The position numbers and the translations under genes were made by a program. This document shows positions 1 through 5,659 of a stretch of DNA of 6,516 nt, in pieces. A model generated the notes under the pieces. It did not search any database. It was given only the letters and a program-made list of their open reading frames with translations, and was not told the DNA's origin. Source of the stretch: Planctomycetota bacterium (lineage in GTDB: Bacteria > Planctomycetota > UBA11346); the NCBI GenBank assembly GCA_947470885.1, contig CANIXE010000128.1:1-6516 (forward strand), read 5' to 3'. The stretch's first letter is position 1. Each line of letters begins with the position of its first letter.

Positions 1-59
1 CGTTGCTAAACGTCATTGGGCTTGGCCCGAAGACGATCTCTCTCGTGAATTGAAGACAT

Positions 60-77
60 GCCGAGCTGGAGCTCGGC
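60..77 (+). other. Short perfect hairpin upstream of the NUDIX gene
   Basis: A 7-bp perfect inverted repeat (GCCGAGC / GCTCGGC) encloses a 4-base TGGA loop. It ends seven bases before the Shine-Dalgarno-like AGGGGA at 84-89. No T-run follows, so it is not a standard intrinsic terminator. It could be a 5' leader structure of the NUDIX mRNA or the end of an upstream transcript outside the window. The stem is seen directly; any function is inference. Confidence 0.35.
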
Positions 78-96
78 GCTCCCAGGGGAACCCGCC

Positions 97-639
97 ATGG
101 CCGACGTCACCCCCACCCACCACACGACCCTGTTCGCCAGCGATCGGTTCCGGCTGGTGCGGGAGGGATTCGCCACCCCGGACGGGCCGGTGGAAAAAGC
201 GCTGATCCACCATCCGGGGGCAGTGGCGATCATCGCCCAGCCGACCCCGGACAGCATCCTCCTGGTCCGCCAGTACCGCTACGCCATCCGCCGGGAAACC
301 CTGGAAATTCCCGCGGGCACCCGGGTGCCCGGGGAACATCCCGCCGCCACGGCGGCCCGGGAATTGCGCGAAGAGGCCGGCTACACCGCGACCCGGCTGG
401 AAGAAATCGGCCGGTTGCTTCCCGCTGTGGGCGTCAGCGATGAGGAGATGATCCTCTATCGGGCCCACGGCCTGGCAGAAGTCCCGGCAGCCCCGGAATA
501 CGGCGAACTGGTGGCCCGGGAAATCGTCCCCCTGGCGGACCTGGCCGGGCTGTTCGCCGCAGGCTTGCTCTGCGATGCCAAGACCATCATCACCGCCCAG
601 GCCCTCGGGATCCCCCTGATCCGCCTGCGAGCACCATGA
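97..639 (+). CDS. NUDIX hydrolase, probable ADP-ribose pyrophosphatase-like
   Basis: This 180-residue protein is a cytoplasmic NUDIX hydrolase, a family that cleaves nucleoside diphosphates linked to another moiety. A complete NUDIX box, G-x5-E-x7-REL-x-EE-x-G-Y, spans residues 74-96, with the metal-binding REL-x-EE at 89-93. Upstream are RQYR (58-61) and E-IPAG (70-74), which together with the downstream GVSDEE (112-117) are typical of the ADP-ribose/sugar-nucleotide branch (NudF type). The proline I would expect just before that downstream glycine in ADP-ribose pyrophosphatases aligns to Val111 here (PAVG), so the substrate is uncertain. I chose ATG 97 because AGGGGA at 84-89 lies seven bases upstream; an in-frame ATG at 58 would add 13 residues, lacks a good ribosome site, and those residues look non-conserved. 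The stop overlaps the mlaE start by ATGA, so the gene appears to head the Mla operon. A role in lipid transport is not implied by the sequence. Confidence 0.9.
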   Translation: MADVTPTHHTTLFASDRFRLVREGFATPDGPVEKALIHHPGAVAIIAQPTPDSILLVRQYRYAIRRETLEIPAGTRVPGEHPAATAARELREEAGYTATRLEEIGRLLPAVGVSDEEMILYRAHGLAEVPAAPEYGELVAREIVPLADLAGLFAAGLLCDAKTIITAQALGIPLIRLRAP

Positions 640-1484
640 CCCCCCGCCGACAATCCACCATCTGGGTCGACCGCTTTGACCGCAGCACCAGCATCCGGGC
701 CATCGAGGCCATGGGTGGCGCGGTGATCAGCCGTCTGCAACTGGCGGGACGCACCACCCTGTTGTTCCTCGAAGCCTGCGCCCAACTGCCTCTGGTGGGC
801 CGCAGCCTGCCGACCCTGATCACCCAATTGGAAATCTCCGGGGTCGGCTCGGTGCTGGTTCTGTCCCTGATCGCCTTCCTCACCGGGATGATCATGGCGG
901 TGCAAACCGGCAGTGAGCTGGAAAAGTTCGGCGTGGTGAACAACCTGGGGGCCATCATCGGCGCCACCTTCGTCCGTGAGATGGGCCCGATTTGGGCCGC
1001 GGTGATCATGCTCGCCCGGGTCGGCGCGGCGATGGCCGCGGAACTGGGCACCATGGCGGTGAACGAGGAAATCGACGCCCTGCGGGTGATGAGCATCAGT
1101 CCGGTGCGTTATCTGGTGATGCCCCGGATCCTCGCCCTGGTGATCGCCATGCCTTTCCTCACCATCCTCGCCGACTGGGTGGGGATGCTGGGGGGGATGT
1201 CGGTGGCAGTGAACATGTTCAACCGCCCCAGCGAGGAATTCTGGACCAGCGCCAAGGGCATCCTGTCGGGCCTGGATTTCTATTCCGGCCTGGGCAAGGC
1301 CGCGGTGTTCGGCGGGATCATCGGCACCATCGCCTGCGATCGGGGGATGAACACCACCGACGGCGCCGAAGGGGTCGGCCGTTCCACCACCGACACCGTG
1401 GTCTTGTCGGTCATCTTCGTGCTGTTGGCAGACCTGATCATGACCAGCTTCATACAAGTCATCCTCAAGCCGGTGATGGGCTGA
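636..1484 (+). CDS. mlaE: MlaE-type ABC transporter permease (MCE-linked phospholipid transport)
   Basis: This 282-residue integral inner-membrane protein is the permease of an Mla/MCE-type lipid ABC transporter. In E. coli, MlaE dimerises, binds two MlaF ATPases inside and contacts the MlaD hexamer outside. The family hallmarks are present: REMGP at 114-118, then ARVGAAMAAELGTM at 127-140, then EEIDAL at 144-149. Hydrophobic segments lie near 72-90, 117-135, 157-195 (probably two spans), 222-236 and 254-277. The first ~40 residues form a polar/amphipathic N-terminus; no STAS domain is fused. Length is slightly above the usual ~260. The start codon sits in an ATGA overlap with the NUDIX stop, which favours translational coupling. 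The next gene begins one base after the stop. Family assignment is firm; the transport direction and exact lipid cannot be read from sequence. Confidence 0.96.
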   Translation: MTPRRQSTIWVDRFDRSTSIRAIEAMGGAVISRLQLAGRTTLLFLEACAQLPLVGRSLPTLITQLEISGVGSVLVLSLIAFLTGMIMAVQTGSELEKFGVVNNLGAIIGATFVREMGPIWAAVIMLARVGAAMAAELGTMAVNEEIDALRVMSISPVRYLVMPRILALVIAMPFLTILADWVGMLGGMSVAVNMFNRPSEEFWTSAKGILSGLDFYSGLGKAAVFGGIIGTIACDRGMNTTDGAEGVGRSTTDTVVLSVIFVLLADLIMTSFIQVILKPVMG

Positions 1485-1485
1485 C

Positions 1486-2421
1486 ATGTCGGACACCGCG
1501 CACCAGGCCAACATCACCCGCCGGGAAACCCGCAAACCCGGTGACCTGCGCCCCGAGGAATGGACTCGGGAACGCTGGGAGGCCGCCGCCCCCCTGGATC
1601 CCATCCCTCCGGGAAAATCCACCCTGATGGAGCTACGGGAGGTCCACAAGCGATTCGGCAAGCGCCACATCCTTCGGGGCGTGACCATTGACATCTACCG
1701 GGGCGAGACCCTGGTGATCCTCGGCGGTTCAGGCTCGGGGAAGACCACCCTGCTGAAGCACCTGATGGGCATGCTCCGCTCGGACGAAGGGCGGATCACC
1801 ATCCACGATGGCAGCAACCGCCTGGAACTGGGCGCCGCCGACCAAGCCGAGATCGAGACCTTCCGCAAGCGCCTGGGGGTGGTGTTCCAGGGAGCAGCGT
1901 TGCTGAACAGCCTGACCGTGCTGGAAAATGTCGGCCTGCCCCTGGTGGAAGTGGATCGCCTGCCCCCAGGCCAGGTCCTGCCCCGGGTGACCGAAGCCCT
2001 GCGTCGGGTCTACCTGCCGGCGGAGGAAATCCTCCAGCTCAAGCCCGCCAGCCTGTCCGGCGGTATGCGCAAGCGCGTGGGCATCGCCCGGGCGATCATC
2101 CAGAACCCCGAGATCATCCTCTACGACGAGCCCACCACCGGCCTGGACCCGGTGACGGTCAACGGCGTCAATGAGCTGACCCTGGATCTCCAGGCCAAGC
2201 TGGGAGTCACCAGCATCGTCATTACCCACGACTTGGACGCGGCCTTCAAGATCGCCGACCGGATCGCCATGCTGTATCTGGGCCGGATCATCGCCATCGG
2301 CAGTCCCGAACAGATCAAAGCCAATACCAACCCGGTGCTGCGTCAGCTGCTCACCGGCGCCACCCAGGGCCCCCTCACCGAGGCCTACCTCACCGCCGCC
2401 CCAGGATCCGCCGCCCCATGA
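1486..2421 (+). CDS. mlaF: MlaF-type ABC transporter ATP-binding protein
   Basis: This 311-residue cytoplasmic ATPase powers the MlaE permease. All nucleotide-binding motifs are intact: Walker A GGSGSGKTT (80-88), Q-loop Gln135 in FQGAALLNSLTV, ABC signature LSGGM followed by RKRV (190-198), Walker B IILYDEP (210-216), D-loop GLDP (219-222) and switch His248 in ITHD. The Q-loop and signature wording are typical of the Mla subfamily. The protein is longer than E. coli MlaF (about 270) because of some 47 residues before the ABC fold, rich in charged residues and Trp. The ATG at 1486 was kept because it is one base after the mlaE stop, fitting coupling. An internal ATG at 1627 (residue 48) begins exactly at the conserved domain and has GGGAAAA upstream at moderate distance, so it remains an alternative start. 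The 3' end overlaps mlaD by ATGA. Confidence 0.95.
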   Translation: MSDTAHQANITRRETRKPGDLRPEEWTRERWEAAAPLDPIPPGKSTLMELREVHKRFGKRHILRGVTIDIYRGETLVILGGSGSGKTTLLKHLMGMLRSDEGRITIHDGSNRLELGAADQAEIETFRKRLGVVFQGAALLNSLTVLENVGLPLVEVDRLPPGQVLPRVTEALRRVYLPAEEILQLKPASLSGGMRKRVGIARAIIQNPEIILYDEPTTGLDPVTVNGVNELTLDLQAKLGVTSIVITHDLDAAFKIADRIAMLYLGRIIAIGSPEQIKANTNPVLRQLLTGATQGPLTEAYLTAAPGSAAP

Positions 2422-3977
2422 GCAGCGAACTCAAAGTCGGCATCTTCCTGGTGGCGATGGTTGGCCTGGCGGTGACGTTCACCGTCTTCACCACCCCCAG
2501 CCTCCACCGCAAAGGCGCCTACGCCGTGACCTTCCCCCGGGTGGCCCGGCTGAAGGCCGGCGACCCGGTGACCTACAACGGGGTCAAAGTCGGCCAGGTG
2601 TCCGACGTCCTGGCGGTCCTCGCCAAAGACGGCAGCCCCGCGGTACAGGTGGTATTCAGCGTCGAAAACCTCGTAAAAACCAAGGTCCTGGTGGACCGCC
2701 AGACCGCCTACCGGATCAGCCAGGGCGTCCTCGGCGGTGCCGAACTGGCGATCCTCGCCAAGACCGGCGTGCCCATCACCCCCGAGGCCCTGACCGAGGC
2801 CCGGGGCACCGAGCCCGCAGGAATCGACGAAACCATCCAAACCGTCAAGGAAGTGATTGACGAAAACCGCGGCGAAATCAAAGCCGCAGTGACATCCATC
2901 CGCACCGGGGCGGACAATCTGGGGAGCATGTCCGCCGAAATCCGGGACACCGTCCACGAGAACCGGGAACAGCTCAAGACCACCGTACGCAACGTCGGCG
3001 ATGCCGCCGGCAGCATCAACCAAGTGGTCCTGGAGAACCGCGAAGGCTTCAAGGCCGCCGTGGACAATTTCGGCGCCATGGCCAAGGGCATCAGCACCCT
3101 GGTGGAAGAGAACCGCGAGGCGATCAAGACCGCCTTCGCCAATTTCGGCAAGGCCGGCACCAACGTCGCCGACGCCGCCAAGACCATTGATAATGTGGTG
3201 AAGGAAAACCGTGATGACCTGAAGAAAGCCATGGACGGCCTGGCAAAACTGGGCGCCCGCCTGGACAAGATCGGCGAGAACCTGGAGATCATCACCACCC
3301 AGATCGCCCAGGGCAAGGGCACCATCGGCAAACTGGTCATGGAGGACACCCTCCATCGCAAGACCGAGGAGGTCTTGGACCGGGCCAATGAACGCCTGGA
3401 CGAGGTGAAACCGTTCACCCGGGGCCTATCCGAGCTGAAGATCATCGTCGGCCTCACCGGCGGCTCGAACACCCGCCGGGGCAGCAGCCAAGGCGGTGCC
3501 TTGATCCGCATCGAACCCAAGCCGTGGAAATTCTACCAGGCCGGAGTCTCCTACCGCACGGCAGACGCTGACCGGGAGACTGTCAACGACGACCCTGACC
3601 GGTTCAACATCGACATCGACCTGCTGTTCGGTTGGCGGTTCTTCCATGATGATGATGCCCAGCGCTATAAGCTGTCCGTGGCTGGCGGCCTGATCTCCAG
3701 CCAGATCGGCGGTCTGGCGCGTTGGCACATCAGCGATGACTGGTCCTTCACCATGATGGCCCGGCAGAAATCCAACACCCGCCAGGTCAACGACCGGCGC
3801 TACGAGCAGGGGGACGTCCTTTACCGGGCGACTTTTGAATGGCGGGTCTGGGAACGGGTCTACCTGGTGGCAGGGGCCGACGACCTGGAGCACCCGGGGC
3901 CCTGGTTCGGCCTCACCGGCGAACTGTTGGACACCGACATCCGCAACCTGGCCACCGCGGGCAGCTTGGGCAAATAA
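2418..3977 (+). CDS. mlaD: Long MlaD-type MCE protein with helical repeats and C-terminal barrel-like domain
   Basis: This 519-residue protein is the MCE (substrate-binding) subunit of the transporter encoded just upstream. One N-terminal membrane anchor (about 7-24) is followed by one MCE domain (about 33-113) with LKAGDPV (45-51), NGVKVGQV (54-61) and GGAEL (106-110). Residues 140-280 are predicted helical and contain five ENR-centred repeats. GKGTIGKL (299-306), common in long MCE proteins, follows. Residues about 360-519 are beta-rich, with alternating aromatic/hydrophobic and polar residues (for example KPWKFYQAGVSYR, DWSFTMMARQ, RVYLVAGADDL), and resemble the outer-membrane barrel-like ends of MCE proteins from several diderm phyla. 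There is no cysteine and no lipobox. E. coli MlaD is about 180 residues and lacks the last two parts. Start is fixed by the ATGA overlap with mlaF. I infer a bridge from inner to outer membrane; the MCE assignment is firm, the barrel is probable. Confidence 0.93.
   Translation: MSSELKVGIFLVAMVGLAVTFTVFTTPSLHRKGAYAVTFPRVARLKAGDPVTYNGVKVGQVSDVLAVLAKDGSPAVQVVFSVENLVKTKVLVDRQTAYRISQGVLGGAELAILAKTGVPITPEALTEARGTEPAGIDETIQTVKEVIDENRGEIKAAVTSIRTGADNLGSMSAEIRDTVHENREQLKTTVRNVGDAAGSINQVVLENREGFKAAVDNFGAMAKGISTLVEENREAIKTAFANFGKAGTNVADAAKTIDNVVKENRDDLKKAMDGLAKLGARLDKIGENLEIITTQIAQGKGTIGKLVMEDTLHRKTEEVLDRANERLDEVKPFTRGLSELKIIVGLTGGSNTRRGSSQGGALIRIEPKPWKFYQAGVSYRTADADRETVNDDPDRFNIDIDLLFGWRFFHDDDAQRYKLSVAGGLISSQIGGLARWHISDDWSFTMMARQKSNTRQVNDRRYEQGDVLYRATFEWRVWERVYLVAGADDLEHPGPWFGLTGELLDTDIRNLATAGSLGK
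2853..3245 (+). repeat. Five degenerate ENR-centred protein repeats within mlaD
   Basis: Five copies of the 16-residue pattern V-x-ENR-x-x-[ILF]-K-x-[AT]-[VFM]-x-N-x-G begin at protein residues 146, 179, 204, 229 and 261. The third and fourth copies fit best (ENREGFKAAVDNFG, ENREAIKTAFANFG). Copy spacing is 32, 26, 24 and 32 residues, so the linkers vary. The DNA copies have diverged, so this is an old protein-level repeat and not a recent tandem duplication. The pattern suggests amphipathic helices, possibly lining a tube when MlaD oligomerises (inference). Confidence 0.75.
3495..3974 (+). other. Region of mlaD encoding a beta-rich, probably outer-membrane barrel-like domain
   Basis: Residues 360-519 of MlaD contain a series of short stretches with alternating polar and hydrophobic/aromatic residues, separated by Asp/Asn/Gly-rich turns (for example NDDPD at 390-394 and HDDDAQR at 410-416). 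This is the pattern expected of transmembrane beta strands. The end, PWFGLTGELLDTDIRNL, resembles the closing strand and short tail seen in other long MCE proteins. The protein does not end in the aromatic residue typical of classic outer-membrane proteins; a tail of about 20 residues follows the last strand. The strand pattern is seen; membrane insertion is inference. Confidence 0.6.
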
Positions 3978-3995
3978 TCATCGGTCTGGGGTCCG

Positions 3996-4020
3996 GGTTT
4001 CCCCGATTTCCGGGGAAACC
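3996..4020 (+). terminator. Strong hairpin after mlaD, possible transcription end
   Basis: A perfect 10-bp stem (GGTTTCCCCG / CGGGGAAACC) with a 5-base ATTTC loop begins 18 bases after the mlaD stop. It separates the lipid transport operon from tpiA, where a terminator would be expected. No T tract follows on the + strand, so it is not a canonical intrinsic terminator. It may work with other factors or protect the 3' end of the mRNA. The stem is certain; its role is inferred. Confidence 0.55.
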
Positions 4021-4139
4021 GCCTAGGTTCAACCGTCGTCTACCGTCGACTTCATGGTTAAATGGGGATTTCGCTCCATACGGACCCCTATCCCAGTGAA
4101 CGATCCTAGAGGATTCACCAGGAAACAGGCCTCGTCACA

Positions 4140-4166
4140 TTGACAGTGCGCGCCTTGCAATAGCGT
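4140..4166 (+). promoter_or_regulatory. Possible sigma70-type promoter for tpiA
   Basis: A perfect -35 consensus TTGACA (4140-4145) is followed 15 bases later by TAGCGT (4161-4166), which keeps the T1, A2 and T6 of a -10 box. The spacer is short and the -10 is poor. Position fits: transcription would start near 4173, about 30 bases before the tpiA ATG. It is the best promoter-like site in the gap, but could be chance. Confidence 0.35.
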
Positions 4167-4204
4167 GCGTCCCTCGCGCGTAACCCCCTCTCTTCAGGCA
4201 TCCC

Positions 4205-4948
4205 ATGGCCCGTACTAAGTTCATCGCCGGTAACTGGAAGCTCAACCTGACCATTGCCGAGGGCACCGCCCTGGTGAAGTCCCTAGTGGTCCCCGCCGGT
4301 GTTGAAGCCGCCGTCTTTCCCAACGCCCTGGCCGTCCACGCGGTGGCCCAGGCCGCTGCTGGATCGAAAGTCGGCGTTGGCGGCCAGAACGCCCACTTCG
4401 AAGAAAAGGGCGCCTTTACCGGCGAAATCAGCACCAGCTTCCTTAAGGATGCCGGCGCGAAGTACGTGATTCTGGGCCACAGTGAGCGCCGCCAGTATTT
4501 CGGCGACACCGACGCCCTCATCAATAAGCGTCTGAAGGCCGTCCTGGCCCAGGGTCTCACCCCCATCCTCTGCATCGGCGAAACCCTGGCGGAACGGGAC
4601 GGCGGCAAGCTGGAAACCGTGCTCAAGACCCAGATCGAAGGCGCCCTGGCCGGATTCACCGCTGAACAACTGGCCACCCTGGTGGTCGCCTATGAGCCGG
4701 TGTGGGCCATCGGCACCGGCCGGACCGCCAGCACCGCCCAGGCCCAAGAGGCCCACGCCTTCGTGCGCAGCGTTCTGCGGAACGTGGTCGGCGCCCTGGC
4801 CGAGAAGGTTCGCATCCAGTACGGCGGCTCGGTGAAGGCCGACAACGCCAAGGAACTCCTTGGGCAGCCCGATGTGGACGGCGCTCTGGTCGGGGGCGCA
4901 AGCCTCAAGGCCGCTGATTTCAATGCCATCCTTGCGGCCGCCGGCTGA
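4205..4948 (+). CDS. tpiA: Triosephosphate isomerase
   Basis: This 247-residue cytoplasmic TIM-barrel enzyme interconverts dihydroxyacetone phosphate and glyceraldehyde 3-phosphate in glycolysis and gluconeogenesis. The active site is complete: Asn10 and Lys12 in GNWKLN, the electrophile His92 in GHSERR (91-96), and the catalytic base Glu164 in AYEPVWAIGTG (162-172), which leads into the flexible phosphate-gripping loop. The phosphate-binding YGGSV (206-210) and GALVGGASLK (226-235) are also present, and length is normal. One departure is the stretch AAVFPNAL (35-42), where many TIMs have a Pro-Pro-Phe motif; this is away from the catalytic residues. ATG 4205 is preceded by a modest AGG at 4196-4198. 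secG begins 14 bases after the stop, so the two are probably co-transcribed. Confidence 0.98.
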   Translation: MARTKFIAGNWKLNLTIAEGTALVKSLVVPAGVEAAVFPNALAVHAVAQAAAGSKVGVGGQNAHFEEKGAFTGEISTSFLKDAGAKYVILGHSERRQYFGDTDALINKRLKAVLAQGLTPILCIGETLAERDGGKLETVLKTQIEGALAGFTAEQLATLVVAYEPVWAIGTGRTASTAQAQEAHAFVRSVLRNVVGALAEKVRIQYGGSVKADNAKELLGQPDVDGALVGGASLKAADFNAILAAAG

Positions 4949-4962
4949 TCGGATTTCCCGTC

Positions 4963-5613
4963 GTGATCGAAACCCTCACCCTCATCGTCCACGTCCTGAT
5001 CTGGCCCCTGTGCCTGAGCATCATCGGCCTCATCCTCCTCCAAGGTGGTGCCGGTGACTTGTCCAGCGCCTTCGGTGGCGGCGGTCAACTCGACAGCACC
5101 CTCGGCGTCGGCGCCAGCAAGAAGATGGCGAAAGTCACCGGCTGGTTGGCGGCCCTATTCTTCCTGATGGTCCTGTTCCTGGCGATCCCTCGGAATGCAG
5201 GATTCGCCAAGGATGGCAGCGCCAGTGCCGCCAACCCAGCTCCTGCCACCCCGGCGGTACCCGACGTCAATCAGCCGGCGGTATCCAAACCAGCCACGGC
5301 GGCACCAGTGCCGACCACCGCTGAAACCGTTGTGGCACCGGTCAAAGCCGTAGTCCAGGATGCCGCTGCAGCCGCTGTGAAGACAGCTGAACAGGCCACG
5401 ACTGCCGCCACCGCAGCAGCCCAGGAAGCCGCCGCCAAGGTCCAACAGGCTGCCGCCACCGGGGCCGCCAAGGTCGAACAGGCTGCCGCCACCGGGGCCG
5501 CCAAGGTCGAACAGGCTGCCGCCAGCCTCGTGCCCGCCCTTCCGGTGGTAGCACCGGCCGCTCCTGAAGTCCCGGCCGTTCCCGCCGTACCTGCCGTTCC
5601 CGCCCCCAAGTGA
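4963..5613 (+). CDS. secG: Preprotein translocase subunit SecG with long Ala/Pro-rich C-terminal tail
   Basis: SecG is the small non-essential partner of SecY and SecE that helps SecA-driven protein export across the inner membrane. Residues 1-78 match the family: a first membrane helix (about 4-27), the loop LLQGGAGDLSSAFGGGG (25-41), and a second helix (about 58-76). The protein uses a GTG start at 4963, 14 bases after tpiA; no strong ribosome site is visible, so coupling to tpiA translation is likely. Most SecG proteins are about 75-110 residues, whereas this one has 216. The extra ~138 residues are low complexity: a Pro/Ala/Thr stretch (86-120), an Ala/Lys/Gln/Glu stretch with 11-residue repeats (about 128-188), and a Pro-Ala-Val ending (190-216). 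In the known two-helix topology the C-terminus faces the periplasm, so the tail would lie there. SecG identity is firm; tail function is unknown. Confidence 0.93.
   Translation: MIETLTLIVHVLIWPLCLSIIGLILLQGGAGDLSSAFGGGGQLDSTLGVGASKKMAKVTGWLAALFFLMVLFLAIPRNAGFAKDGSASAANPAPATPAVPDVNQPAVSKPATAAPVPTTAETVVAPVKAVVQDAAAAAVKTAEQATTAATAAAQEAAAKVQQAAATGAAKVEQAAATGAAKVEQAAASLVPALPVVAPAAPEVPAVPAVPAVPAPK
5431..5526 (+). repeat. 33-bp tandem repeat in secG (11-residue unit, about 2.9 copies)
   Basis: Three adjacent copies begin at 5431, 5464 and 5497 and encode AAKVQQAAATG, AAKVEQAAATG and AAKVEQAAAS. Copies one and two differ at one base (CAA versus GAA). Copies two and three are identical until the ACC/AGC change at the final codon. 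Such near-identity indicates recent duplication by slippage or recombination, so copy number may vary between strains. An 11-residue period suits an amphipathic helix or extended coiled coil (inference). Confidence 0.95.
5569..5610 (+). repeat. Short Val-Pro-Ala repeat at the end of secG
   Basis: The last 14 codons encode VPA four times, with Pro-Lys closing the protein. The DNA follows a 9-base period with third-base changes (GTC, GTT, GTA, GTT for Val). It forms a stiff Pro-rich end to the SecG tail; Pro-rich segments of this sort often act as spacers, which is inference here. Confidence 0.7.
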
Positions 5614-5620
5614 CCATCTT

Positions 5621-5639
5621 CGGGGCCGATGAGGCCCCG
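5621..5639 (+). terminator. GC-rich hairpin between secG and pdhA (partial terminator or processing site)
   Basis: A perfect 7-bp all-G/C stem (CGGGGCC / GGCCCCG) with a GATGA loop begins seven bases after the secG stop and ends 20 bases before the pdhA start. No T-run follows, so full intrinsic termination is unlikely. It could lower read-through into pdhA or mark an mRNA processing point. Structure is seen; effect is inferred. Confidence 0.4.
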
Positions 5640-5659
5640 GACCACGCCGAGGCCACCCG

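Larger units (their letters stand above)
3978..4204. other. Intergenic region between mlaD and tpiA
   Basis: This is the only sizeable non-coding gap, and it looks less GC-rich than the genes. After the hairpin at 3996-4020 it holds ACCGTCG twice (4032-4038 and 4042-4048), ten bases or about one helical turn apart. An imperfect hairpin follows at 4096-4118, with arms GTGA/TCAC and ATCC/GGAT, a 3-base bulge and a TAGA loop. A TTGACA element lies at 4140-4145. A 29-codon ORF at 4054-4143 has no ribosome site and is not called as a gene. The region probably holds the end of the mla transcript and the control region of tpiA-secG(-pdhA). Confidence 0.6.

Noticed and set aside
3..53. Possible tail of an upstream gene: frame 3 reads LLNVIGLGPKTISLVN then stop, resembling a helix-hairpin-helix (GLGPKT)
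   Set aside because: Only 16 codons are visible, the codon third positions are less GC-rich than in the real genes, and a helix-hairpin-helix rarely ends a protein this abruptly. More left-hand sequence would settle it.
1..57. Promoter for the NUDIX-mla operon in the left edge
   Set aside because: The best pair (TTGGCC at 22-27 and GTGAAT at 45-50) matches the consensus poorly, so I do not call a promoter; it may lie outside the window.
456..1694. A 412-codon open frame on the minus strand across NUDIX, mlaE and the start of mlaF
   Set aside because: The translation is full of His, Gly, Asp and Gln with no recognisable domain, and it lies opposite well-conserved genes. It is a by-product of strong G/C bias at codon third positions. 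The other long minus-strand frames (for example 2385-3356, 2708-3520 and 5342-6169) fail for the same reason.
4054..4143. A 29-codon ORF in the gap before tpiA
   Set aside because: No ribosome binding site precedes it, its codon use differs from the neighbouring genes, and it overlaps the proposed -35 element and a hairpin. A leader peptide is not supported.
5431..5526. CRISPR-like array
   Set aside because: The repeats are directly adjacent with no spacers, keep a reading frame and lie inside secG, so they are a coding tandem repeat.
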